This document shows positions 1 to 6,468 of a stretch of DNA of 8,066 nt, piece after piece (the stretch's first letter is position 1; every line of letters starts with the position of its first letter). The translations under genes were made by a program, and so were the position numbers. Source of the DNA: Clostridiales bacterium UBA1763. Its GTDB lineage: Bacteria > Bacillota > Clostridia > Oscillospirales > Oscillospiraceae. Below the pieces are notes generated by a model. It did not search any database, was not told the origin of the DNA, and worked only from the letters and a program-made list of their open reading frames with translations. The stretch spans positions 1 through 8,066 of the forward strand of contig DCHB01000021.1 of the NCBI GenBank assembly GCA_002314685.1, read 5' to 3'.

Positions 1-64
1 CCGTTATCAAAGCAATAAATGCCGCTAACGACTCTGAGGGCGGCATTTATTGCTTTGATAACGG
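1..64. repeat. 25-bp perfect inverted repeat at the window edge
   Basis: Bases 1-25 are the exact reverse complement of bases 40-64, with a 14-base spacer at 26-39. The outer arm begins at the first base of the window. The repeat lies inside the coding frame of the GLUG gene and both arms translate without a stop. A long perfect palindrome in the middle of a gene and flush with a sequence end is typical of a fold-back assembly or library artefact at a contig end. A genuine hairpin is the alternative. Confidence 0.9.
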
Positions 65-3000
65 AATAGTAGGGCTGACCGTCAAAGTACGCCTGTACCT
101 CTTTATAATCCTTCTCACCCATAGTGCCTGAAGCAGAGAGCAAAACAGGGAAGAAGGCTACGCCCATAAGCAGGTATTCCTCAGTGTTGCCGATTACCCA
201 GTAACAATAATTGGTTTCGGGATGAGCATCGACATACAGCTTGAGAGCACTAAGTGCGTTTTTAGTTTCGGTACCCTCAACGTTTACCTTTTCGTTCATA
301 ATGCAGGCGGAGCTTGTGCCGTTAAAGTACTCTACTCCTTTTGTGATAGCGGTTGAGCCCGTGCCGACAGCCTGCAAACAACTGCCGTACAAATAATAGC
401 AGTAGCTTATTTCTGTCGTGAAGGAGAGACCTGCAATAGCACCGCAAGCGGCAGTGCTCGTTACCTCGCCGTAGCTTGTGCAGTTGACTATTGTACCTCT
501 GTTTGCGCCGCCGACAATGCCGCCCGCATTGCTGCTTGTTGCAATAACCTCGCAGGAGGACCAGCAGTTAGCAACTGTACTGAAATTAAAGTCGCCGACA
601 ATAGAGCCCGCATTGGTGCTCGCTCTGACAACGCCGCTGATACCGAGGTTTTTGATAACAGCGCCGTTATTAGTGTGACCGAACAAGCCCTGGTCATCGT
701 CGCCTGTGTTAATATAAATGTACTTTATTGTGTAGCCCTGACCGTCAAAAATGCCTTGGAAGGGATATGAGGTATCTCCGATAGGATGCCACGAGTTGCC
801 GTCAACATGATATTTTGCACTCATATCAAGGTCGCGAGTCAAGAAGAAAATAATATCCTTAGTGGCGTGACCTTTGGCAACATATTTTTGCAGATACTCA
901 AGCTCGTCAAGTCCGTTAATGCTGTAATAACAGCCTGCGATACCGTCAGAATCTGTTGAGTATAGCTCACTCATTGTAGCTGTTGCGGTGTAATCACCCG
1001 AGTAGTCCTCGTTTTCGCCCTGCCCCTGATACTCACCGGGGGACATAAGACGCGGATAATGCCCCGAATGGTCTCCCGTTGAAATCAAGGTCGTAGAGTC
1101 ATACCAGCCTGCGTAAAGAGAGCAGTTTTGAACCTGTACCCACGCATTGAGTGCATCAAGCAGACTCGTTGTCGTAATTTCCTCAATCTGCGTTGCACGC
1201 TCTAAGGTACAGCGGTAATCGTCGTCAACAAATTCGTATGTAAAACCGAGAATGTCGGTAGTTGTACTGCTGCTTGCGGTATTGTATGCGACTGTCGCAG
1301 TGTCTTTGAGGTAGTAGCAATTTTTAACAACGCATTTGCCGTAGGAGTCGCCGAATACGCCGCCTGCTTTACAGGTTTCGCCGCCGTAGCAAAGCACCGC
1401 GCCGTAATTGACGCAGTTAATAAGTGTAGTATCATCCATTCTGCCGACGATACCACCCGTTTCAGACTCGGACTGAATGCTGACAGATGTCCAGCAGTTT
1501 ACTATAGTTGAGCTGTCTGATTTACCTACAAGACCGCCACAGTTCCATTCGCCGACGATGCCGCCGACAACGCCGAGGTTTTTAATGGTACAGTCTCTGA
1601 TTCTGCCGAAGAGACCGACATTATCGCCCTTTTCGTTATAGATATAAAGACCTGTGACAGTATATCCACAGCCGTCAAAGGTGCCGCGGAAAACATAATT
1701 ATATGACTGCGAATCAATTCCGCTGTAATCACAGCCGATAGGCAGCCAGCCCTCTGAATCGTTGCCGAGGTTGTTTACGGAAATATCTACATCGTGTGTG
1801 AGATAGAAGGTTGCATCCTTAGTGCTGTGAAGAGCTTTTACATATTTTGAAAGAAGCTCAAGCTCCTGACCTGTTGAAATACTGTAATGTCCACCCGCGA
1901 CAGCGTCCAAGCCCGAGTCATAAAGCTCGGTCATGGTAGCGGTTTCGGTATAGTGAACATTATAAGGATTTTTGTCGCCGTCAACATTTATCTGCGGCTC
2001 ATCAACACGCTTAACGCCGATATTATCACCGGGGTAAAGGTGAGTGGGGTGAGTGCCTAAAATTCTTGTAGTTCCAGTTACGGAATCATCAATTTTCCAC
2101 GAACGATAGGAGTCATCCATCGCGAGATAAGTAACCCAATGATTGAGAACATTGAGAAGCTTAATGCCCGATGCACTGCCGACAACAACAGAACGCTCAA
2201 GAGTGTAGTCCGTGCCGTCCTCCGTGAATGCAACAACCGCGGTCTGTGTGCCGCTGTCCTTACCGCAGGCAGAGGTGTTGTCGGATGTATAGTAGCAGTA
2301 CTTAATGGTCGTATTGTTTGTGCAGGTACCGACAATACCGCCGAACTTAGAGTCACCGACTATTTTTGCGTAGTTTACGCAGTTAAATATCTGAGCCTCG
2401 TCAGCAGAGCCTACAATACCGCCGACACGGTCAAGTGCCGTGAGCTCGCCGTCAAACCAACAGTTTGATACGGCACCTGCCGTAAGCACACCGACTATCG
2501 CTCCGCAATCGTCACCGCCCTCGATAAGTCCCTGCAGACCGACGTTTTTGACCATGGCGTTTCTGCTGTTAATGTAACCGAAAAGTCCGAGCCCCTCGGC
2601 ACGGTCTGCAATAAATATACCCGTGAGGACGTAGCCCTGACCGTCATATATGCCCTTAAAGGGGATATCCTTGTCATTTCCTATGGGTGTCCACTGGTCA
2701 ATGCTGTTAGTAACGAGAATGTCTGCATTCTGGAAGAAGGTTACACCTTCGGTATTGTAGCCCGCATTGACATAGTCGCGGAAGAGCTTTAACTCATCTG
2801 AGCTTGATATTGAGTAGCATTTTCCCGAAACAGCATCCTGCTTTGCCTCGCTCAGTGCGGTCATTGATGCTGTCGCGGTGTAATAGCTGTCAACAGGTGC
2901 TATATAATCGGGATAAATAAGGCTCGGATATCTGCCGTCAACACGAGTTTTACCCGTAACGGAGGTATCAAAAGTCCATTCACGGTAATTTGAGTCCTTT

Positions 3001-3872
3001 TCCTGAAGGTCAAGCCATTCATTCAGAAGGGCAATAAGATTATCGGTTGTTTTGTTGTCAACTGTAAGCTCCTTTTCGGTGAGAACCTCAGTTGAGCTTG
3101 ATGAGAAACGATATACAGTCTGTGTGCTGTTGCTGCTGACATTGCCCACGCCCTTATCAGCACCATAATAAATGTAATAGGAATACTCAACAGTTGATGT
3201 GCCCTTTAGCACACCAGCTATTGCGCCGACATTTGAAGTGCCGCTTACATATCCGTAGCTGCAGCAGTTTGTAATTATGCCGTCCTCAACATTTGCCGCA
3301 ATTCCACCGACGGTGTATGTACCCGTTATATCAACGGCTGACCAACAGTTTGCAAGCTTGCCGCCTTTGAGGAAAGCAACAATACCCGCGACATCGCTTT
3401 TGCCGGTAATTTCACCCTGAACGCCGAGGTTTTTAATCTCTGTTTCAGTGCCTTCTACATAGCCGAAAAGCGCGAAGCTGCTTTTCTCGGAGGAGTCAGT
3501 AAGCTTAAGCACAGCATAGCCGCAGCCGTCAAAAACGCCCTCAAAGGCTTTTGAGGATGCGCTTGCAATAGGTGTCCATTCTACATCTGCAAGACTAATA
3601 TCGGCAGTCATGTAGAAGGTAACACCCGCTGTGGGCTTGCCGTTATTTACATACTGAGCAAATCTTTGAAGCTCATAGGCAGACGAAATGCTGTAACAGC
3701 TTCCCGAGACTGCGTCTTCTCCCTTCAAATCAAGGTCAGACATGGTCATTGCAGGCGTATAGCCGCAAGCATCCTCAGCAAAAGCAGGGAAGACCCCCGA
3801 ATTGCAGACGAGTCCGAATACCATAGCAACAGTAAGAACTGAGCTTATTATTTTCTTTAGCTTGGAATTCAT
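1..3872 (-). CDS. Large secreted GLUG-repeat protein, four tandem modules (3' end missing)
   Basis: The frame starts at the ATG at 3872 and stays open for 1290 codons to the left edge, so the C terminus is missing. A GGAGGGG ribosome binding site (3884-3878) lies 5 nt upstream. Residues 1-32 form a signal peptide: Lys at 4, 6 and 7, a hydrophobic core, and a likely cut after Ala-Phe-Ala at 32. Four modules follow, starting near residues 38, 331, 641 and 961. Each opens with YTATATM-like and YSIS motifs, then WxPIG, FDGxGY, LFG, IKNLGV, and several GGIVG...NC units typical of the GLUG motif family. Residues 1247-1290 are not modular and I do not recognise them. GLUG proteins are secreted or surface proteins in gut and other bacteria; an adhesin or matrix role is only a guess. 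No sortase, dockerin or other anchor can be judged because the C terminus is absent. The last 25 bases belong to a perfect inverted repeat, so the final dozen residues may not be genuine. Confidence 0.9.
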   Translation of the reverse strand, partial: MNSKLKKIISSVLTVAMVFGLVCNSGVFPAFAEDACGYTPAMTMSDLDLKGEDAVSGSCYSISSAYELQRFAQYVNNGKPTAGVTFYMTADISLADVEWTPIASASSKAFEGVFDGCGYAVLKLTDSSEKSSFALFGYVEGTETEIKNLGVQGEITGKSDVAGIVAFLKGGKLANCWSAVDITGTYTVGGIAANVEDGIITNCCSYGYVSGTSNVGAIAGVLKGTSTVEYSYYIYYGADKGVGNVSSNSTQTVYRFSSSSTEVLTEKELTVDNKTTDNLIALLNEWLDLQEKDSNYREWTFDTSVTGKTRVDGRYPSLIYPDYIAPVDSYYTATASMTALSEAKQDAVSGKCYSISSSDELKLFRDYVNAGYNTEGVTFFQNADILVTNSIDQWTPIGNDKDIPFKGIYDGQGYVLTGIFIADRAEGLGLFGYINSRNAMVKNVGLQGLIEGGDDCGAIVGVLTAGAVSNCWFDGELTALDRVGGIVGSADEAQIFNCVNYAKIVGDSKFGGIVGTCTNNTTIKYCYYTSDNTSACGKDSGTQTAVVAFTEDGTDYTLERSVVVGSASGIKLLNVLNHWVTYLAMDDSYRSWKIDDSVTGTTRILGTHPTHLYPGDNIGVKRVDEPQINVDGDKNPYNVHYTETATMTELYDSGLDAVAGGHYSISTGQELELLSKYVKALHSTKDATFYLTHDVDISVNNLGNDSEGWLPIGCDYSGIDSQSYNYVFRGTFDGCGYTVTGLYIYNEKGDNVGLFGRIRDCTIKNLGVVGGIVGEWNCGGLVGKSDSSTIVNCWTSVSIQSESETGGIVGRMDDTTLINCVNYGAVLCYGGETCKAGGVFGDSYGKCVVKNCYYLKDTATVAYNTASSSTTTDILGFTYEFVDDDYRCTLERATQIEEITTTSLLDALNAWVQVQNCSLYAGWYDSTTLISTGDHSGHYPRLMSPGEYQGQGENEDYSGDYTATATMSELYSTDSDGIAGCYYSINGLDELEYLQKYVAKGHATKDIIFFLTRDLDMSAKYHVDGNSWHPIGDTSYPFQGIFDGQGYTIKYIYINTGDDDQGLFGHTNNGAVIKNLGISGVVRASTNAGSIVGDFNFSTVANCWSSCEVIATSSNAGGIVGGANRGTIVNCTSYGEVTSTAACGAIAGLSFTTEISYCYYLYGSCLQAVGTGSTAITKGVEYFNGTSSACIMNEKVNVEGTETKNALSALKLYVDAHPETNYCYWVIGNTEEYLLMGVAFFPVLLSASGTMGEKDYKEVQAYFDGQPYYSVIKAINAALRVVSGIYCFDN
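135..3761 (-). repeat. Four tandem protein modules of about 290-320 residues
   Basis: Modules run approximately at residues 38-330, 331-640, 641-960 and 961-1246 of the GLUG protein (3761-2883, 2882-1953, 1952-993 and 992-135). They share the order YTATATM-like opening, DAVSG, YSIS, EL...YV, a D-I/L-D-like strand, WxPIG, FDGxGY, GLFG, KNLG, then three GLUG-like units ending NCW, NCxxYG and YCYY, and a tail of the type R-x-x-x-xYPxL. Similarity is clear in protein; no long exact DNA repeat was noticed, so the duplications look old. Modules 1 and 3 have DGCGY where modules 2 and 4 have DGQGY. Confidence 0.85.
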
Positions 3873-3877
3873 GCTTA

Positions 3878-3884
3878 CCCCTCC
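3878..3884 (-). promoter_or_regulatory. Ribosome binding site of the GLUG protein gene
   Basis: GGAGGGG on the minus strand, 5 nt before the ATG at 3872. It fixes the start of this long frame. The next in-frame ATG falls inside the hydrophobic core of the signal peptide. Confidence 0.85.
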
Positions 3885-3908
3885 GACAAGGTATAAAAAT
3901 TCATAGTT

Positions 3909-3937
3909 AATATAACATAAAAGATTTACTTAATCAA
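3909..3937 (-). promoter_or_regulatory. Sigma-A-type promoter of the GLUG protein gene
   Basis: On the minus strand, TTGATT (3937-3932) and TATATT (3914-3909) are separated by exactly 17 bases. A TG one base upstream of the -10 (3917-3916) makes it an extended -10. Transcription would begin near 3902, giving a leader of about 30 nt that contains the ribosome binding site. This is a prediction from consensus match and spacing only. Confidence 0.65.
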
Positions 3938-3963
3938 TATTTAATATTATCTACATAATAATG

Positions 3964-3992
3964 TTGTATTCGACACGAATTTGTGATATAAA
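3964..3992 (+). promoter_or_regulatory. Extended -10 promoter of the solute-binding protein / hypB unit
   Basis: A weak -35 TTGTAT (3964-3969) is followed after 17 bases by TATAAA (3987-3992). TG at 3984-3985 provides an extended -10 that could make up for the poor -35. Transcription would start near 4000, leaving a leader of about 40 nt before the ATG at 4042. It is divergent to the GLUG gene promoter, with about 26 bp between the two -35 boxes. Confidence 0.55.
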
Positions 3993-4025
3993 TAATTAGA
4001 AAAGCAAATGATTTAACAAAGTTTT

Positions 4026-4029
4026 GAGG
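4026..4029 (+). promoter_or_regulatory. Ribosome binding site deciding the solute-binding protein start
   Basis: GAGG lies 12 nt before the ATG at 4042, a little far. An in-frame TTG at 4024-4026 overlaps this site by one base and has no purine-rich motif of its own upstream, so ATG 4042 is the preferred start. Confidence 0.6.
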
Positions 4030-4041
4030 TTATTTTGGCTT

Positions 4042-5238
4042 ATGTCAAGAGTTAAATACAGCCTCGGTATTATAATGGCGGTCATTTTGTTCGTCGCAGG
4101 CGTTGCATACGTCTACATAGCGCATTATGTCCAATATAAGCCCGAGGAGGAAATTGAGCTCACCGCATGGTATGTTGATGACGATAAAATGTGGAAGGGC
4201 TTTGCCGGTCTTGTAAGCGATTACAATACAGATGAGGGCGGTAAATACGGAATTACTGTTAAAGTAAAGGCCTTTGACAGTGATGCTCAGCTTTATAACG
4301 AGCTTATTAAAGCCATAGAAAACGATGAAGAGCTGCCCGACATTACCGCTTGTGATACGGATTTCGCTGCGTATCTGAAGCAGGAGGGTGTTCTCGCCGA
4401 CTTAAACAAGTATTTTGACAGCTGGGACAGCTCGACTATCAATACGCAGATGCTTGAAGCGGCTACATATAAGGGCAAGCTTATTGCAGTGCCTCTTGCG
4501 TCGGAAACCGAGGTGTTTATACTCAATAACAGCCTATTTTCCGATACAGACGCAATTGACACCTTTGAAAAGCTCTGCACCGTCTCCGATGAGTATTATT
4601 CGAGAAATTCCGCAAGCTTCTTTTCAATATCCGATTACAGCCTGTTTTTCAGAACGGCATCCGCACAGTTAGGTGACGATTTTGATGCCGTCAGTCCGCA
4701 CGATACGGATAATGAAAACAGCAAATATATCTATAATCTGATTGCTCAGTCAGCGTTTAACCGCGGCTTCTGTGCAAGCAATAACGATGCGGCTAAATTA
4801 GTTGCAGACGGCGAGCTTGCCTGTGCAATAGTGCCCTCGTCTCAGGTAATGAATTATGCCTATGCAATGAACGCCGAGGAAATATCCTTCCTCAACATTC
4901 CGTGCATGATGGAAGGGGAGAGTGCCTACGTCGAAAAGATTGACGCGCTGACACTGTTAAAATCAAGCTCAGACTGCGAAAAGGCAGCTGCAAGCTTTTT
5001 GAAATGGTTTTCATCAAGCGAAATCAACTCTAAGTTTGTTGCTGACAGCGGATTTGTTCCCGCAAGCGGTGTATCCGCCGTCACATCCGATTACGAAATT
5101 TATCCCTTTCTTACTGCGGCTATGTCCGATGTAAGGAATAATTCGGAGAAATATACCTTCTCTGCAAGTGCAGAATATGCCGAAAACCGCATCAGCTTTG
5201 ATGAGATTATGGCGGCAATAATGAGCTCATTAAATTAA
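4042..5238 (+). CDS. Extracellular solute-binding protein, family 1-like, membrane-anchored
   Basis: A 398-residue protein resembling the sugar/oligosaccharide-binding components of ABC importers. After a short basic N terminus, residues 8-27 form one hydrophobic segment. Family signs follow: a mature start of the type ELTAW (39-43), the PDIT region (99-102) followed by a Y-x-x-x-x-GxLxxL pattern, YKGKLIAVP (143-151), an A-x-x-FLKWF block (near 316-323) and SGFVPAS (336-342). Length fits the family. The N-terminal segment carries no lipobox cysteine, so it is probably an uncleaved signal anchor rather than a lipoprotein; this is unusual for a Gram-positive binding protein. No permease or ATPase gene is adjacent. 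It is probably transcribed with hypB 32 bp downstream. The ligand cannot be read from the sequence; sugar is the family default. A sensory or accessory role for an orphan binding protein is possible. Confidence 0.82.
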   Translation: MSRVKYSLGIIMAVILFVAGVAYVYIAHYVQYKPEEEIELTAWYVDDDKMWKGFAGLVSDYNTDEGGKYGITVKVKAFDSDAQLYNELIKAIENDEELPDITACDTDFAAYLKQEGVLADLNKYFDSWDSSTINTQMLEAATYKGKLIAVPLASETEVFILNNSLFSDTDAIDTFEKLCTVSDEYYSRNSASFFSISDYSLFFRTASAQLGDDFDAVSPHDTDNENSKYIYNLIAQSAFNRGFCASNNDAAKLVADGELACAIVPSSQVMNYAYAMNAEEISFLNIPCMMEGESAYVEKIDALTLLKSSSDCEKAAASFLKWFSSSEINSKFVADSGFVPASGVSAVTSDYEIYPFLTAAMSDVRNNSEKYTFSASAEYAENRISFDEIMAAIMSSLN

Positions 5239-5270
5239 AAAATATAAAATATATATGAGGTGAAATACAA

Positions 5271-5939
5271 ATGGATGGTTTCAGAGTTCTTGAAATTAAA
5301 AAGAGCGTATTTGAAAACAATGACCGTGAGGCAGACAAGCTCAGACAGGAGCTTAAGAAGGAAAAAACCTTCCTGCTCAATCTTATGTCCTCTCCCGGCT
5401 CGGGCAAGACCACAACCCTGAAGGCTACAATCGCAGCACTGAAGGACGAAATGCGCATCGGCGTTATGGAGGCTGACATCGACTCCGATGTTGACGCACA
5501 TACAATCGCCGCAACGGGTGCTAAGGTCATTCAGCTTCACACGGGCGGTATGTGTCATCTTGATGCAGGCATGACAAAGCAGGGCCTTGAGGGCCTCGGA
5601 ACCGAGAATATCGACTTTGCAATTCTTGAGAATGTCGGCAATCTCGTTTGCCCCGCAGAGTTTGATACGGGCGCTGTTAAGAATGCAATGATTCTTTCCC
5701 TTCCCGAAGGACATGACAAGCCCCTCAAGTATCCGCTTATGTTCTCAATCTGTGATGTGCTTCTCGTAAACAAGATTGATGTAATGCCTTACTTCGATTT
5801 TGACCTCGAGGCTTGCAAGCAGTATGTAACAAAGCTCAATCCCAATATCAAAATCATCCCCATATCCGCAAGAACGGGTGAGGGCGTTGAAGAATGGGCA
5901 AACTGGATTCGCGAGCAGGTCGCTGAGTGGAATAAGTAA
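5271..5939 (+). CDS. hypB: Hydrogenase/nickel-enzyme maturation GTPase HypB
   Basis: A 222-residue SIMIBI-class GTPase that uses GTP hydrolysis to help insert nickel into [NiFe] hydrogenase, normally with HypA; in some bacteria it also serves urease. The Walker A motif SSPGSGKT is at 40-47, the switch region MEADIDSDVDA at 66-76, ENVGNLVCP at 120-128, NKID at 167-170 and an SAR base-recognition motif at 199-201. The conserved metal-binding residues at the dimer interface are present: Cys95-His96 and Cys127. It lacks the N-terminal CxxCGC motif and His-rich tract of some homologues, so it is the short form. A GAGGTG ribosome binding site (5257-5262) lies 8 nt before the ATG. It follows the solute-binding protein gene by 32 bp and ends 3 nt before a strong hairpin. 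No hypA, hydrogenase or urease gene is in the window, so the client enzyme is unknown. Confidence 0.95.
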   Translation: MDGFRVLEIKKSVFENNDREADKLRQELKKEKTFLLNLMSSPGSGKTTTLKATIAALKDEMRIGVMEADIDSDVDAHTIAATGAKVIQLHTGGMCHLDAGMTKQGLEGLGTENIDFAILENVGNLVCPAEFDTGAVKNAMILSLPEGHDKPLKYPLMFSICDVLLVNKIDVMPYFDFDLEACKQYVTKLNPNIKIIPISARTGEGVEEWANWIREQVAEWNK

Positions 5940-5942
5940 ATA

Positions 5943-5986
5943 AACGCAAAAATAGCAACGGAATTATCCGTTGCTATTTTTGCGTT
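5943..5986. terminator. Bidirectional terminator between hypB and the convergent small gene
   Basis: A perfect 20-bp stem (5943-5962 with 5967-5986) and a 4-base ATTA loop. The arms contain an A run on the left and a T run on the right, so the hairpin can act on either strand. It starts 3 bases after the hypB stop and ends 7 bases from the stop of the minus-strand gene. Confidence 0.85.
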
Positions 5987-5993
5987 ATTCAAA

Positions 5994-6305
5994 TCATGTC
6001 GGCTCGTAGGATTTGCCGATGATGTTGCCCTCTGCGTCGAAGTCAACACATTCCATAAGCTGAGGGTCAACATGGCTCTGTCTTTTTATAGTCATGCCGA
6101 CGCCCTGATTATTGAATACCCAGATATAATTGTTCCAAACAGTGGGGTCTTTTTTTCTGAATACGGTTGATTCATTAAGTCTGCAGAACTTTGCGCGGCC
6201 CTCTGCCGTGTCGAGTAAATCACCCTCGCCCGTGTAAAACAGCTCTTCGCTGTAGTGGTAATTATCCTCTTCCTCTATGGACTTTATGACCTCTTCCTTT
6301 GACAT
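5994..6305 (-). CDS. Small conserved-looking protein of unknown function (103 aa)
   Basis: I do not recognise this protein. The frame can be extended to 6425, but the start at 6305 is preferred because GGAGG (6318-6314) sits 8 nt upstream and a promoter candidate at 6362-6334 lies inside the longer frame. The product is soluble and acidic in its first third (SIEEED near residues 9-14). It has a central stretch rich in aromatics and Asn (WNNYIWVFNNQGVGMTI, about 62-78) and no signal peptide or membrane segment. The strong ribosome binding site, clean promoter, own terminator and sensible amino-acid composition argue that it is expressed. It is convergent with hypB and divergent from the O-antigen-ligase-like gene, so it is probably monocistronic. 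A cytoplasmic location is inferred. Confidence 0.75.
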   Translation of the reverse strand: MSKEEVIKSIEEEDNYHYSEELFYTGEGDLLDTAEGRAKFCRLNESTVFRKKDPTVWNNYIWVFNNQGVGMTIKRQSHVDPQLMECVDFDAEGNIIGKSYEPT

Positions 6306-6313
6306 GGCTTTTA

Positions 6314-6318
6314 CCTCC
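6314..6318 (-). promoter_or_regulatory. Ribosome binding site fixing the small gene's start
   Basis: GGAGG on the minus strand, 8 nt before the ATG at 6305. It favours the 103-residue product over the longer 143-residue reading, whose ATG at 6425 lacks a comparable site. Confidence 0.8.
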
Positions 6319-6333
6319 GAAAGATTTTTTGTA

Positions 6334-6362
6334 ATTGTAACATGATATTTACTCTGTTTCAA
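6334..6362 (-). promoter_or_regulatory. Promoter of the small unknown gene
   Basis: On the minus strand, TTGAAA (6362-6357) and TACAAT (6339-6334) are 17 bases apart, with TG placed for an extended -10 (6342-6341). Expected transcription start is near 6327, giving a leader of about 22 nt. Confidence 0.65.
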
Positions 6363-6393
6363 GCTAAAAATAAGCATATATTTAAGAACAATA

Positions 6394-6422
6394 TTGATAA
6401 TTGTGCTTATTAGGTGTATATT
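6394..6422 (+). promoter_or_regulatory. Promoter of the O-antigen-ligase-like gene
   Basis: TTGATA (6394-6399), 17-base spacer, TATATT (6417-6422). Expected start is near 6429, giving a leader of about 40 nt before the TTG at 6469. The leader holds only a weak 4-bp stem (AGGC-TTTTT-GCCT, near 6429-6441). It is divergent to the promoter at 6362-6334. Confidence 0.65.
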
Positions 6423-6457
6423 CATAAAAGGCTTTTTGCCTAATTTTAGTTTTTAAC

Positions 6458-6461
6458 GAGG
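6458..6461 (+). promoter_or_regulatory. Ribosome binding site supporting a TTG start
   Basis: GAGG, followed by AAA, lies 7 nt before TTG 6469-6471. The first in-frame ATG is at residue 35 inside the first membrane region and has no such site, so TTG is taken as the start. Confidence 0.75.
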
Positions 6462-6468
6462 AAACATT

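Noticed and set aside
2139..2468. Plus-strand frame of 109 codons inside the GLUG gene
   Set aside because: It is antisense to a continuous, clearly coding minus-strand frame with module structure, and has no ribosome binding site or recognisable protein features.
135..3761. CRISPR-like or tandem DNA repeat array in the left half
   Set aside because: The recurring words are degenerate coding repeats of a modular protein with unequal spacing, not exact short repeats with unique spacers.
4024..4041. TTG start adding six residues to the solute-binding protein
   Set aside because: The TTG overlaps the GAGG site itself and has no upstream ribosome binding site; the ATG at 4042 fits better.
5235..5714. 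Minus-strand frame of 159 codons across hypB
   Set aside because: It lies opposite hypB, which has all family motifs. The antisense product is Cys-rich without a recognisable pattern and shows no promoter or ribosome binding site.
6306..6425. N-terminal extension of the small minus-strand protein to 143 residues
   Set aside because: The extension covers the promoter candidate and ribosome binding site used for the ATG at 6305, and its hydrophobic start encoded by AT-rich intergenic DNA looks accidental.
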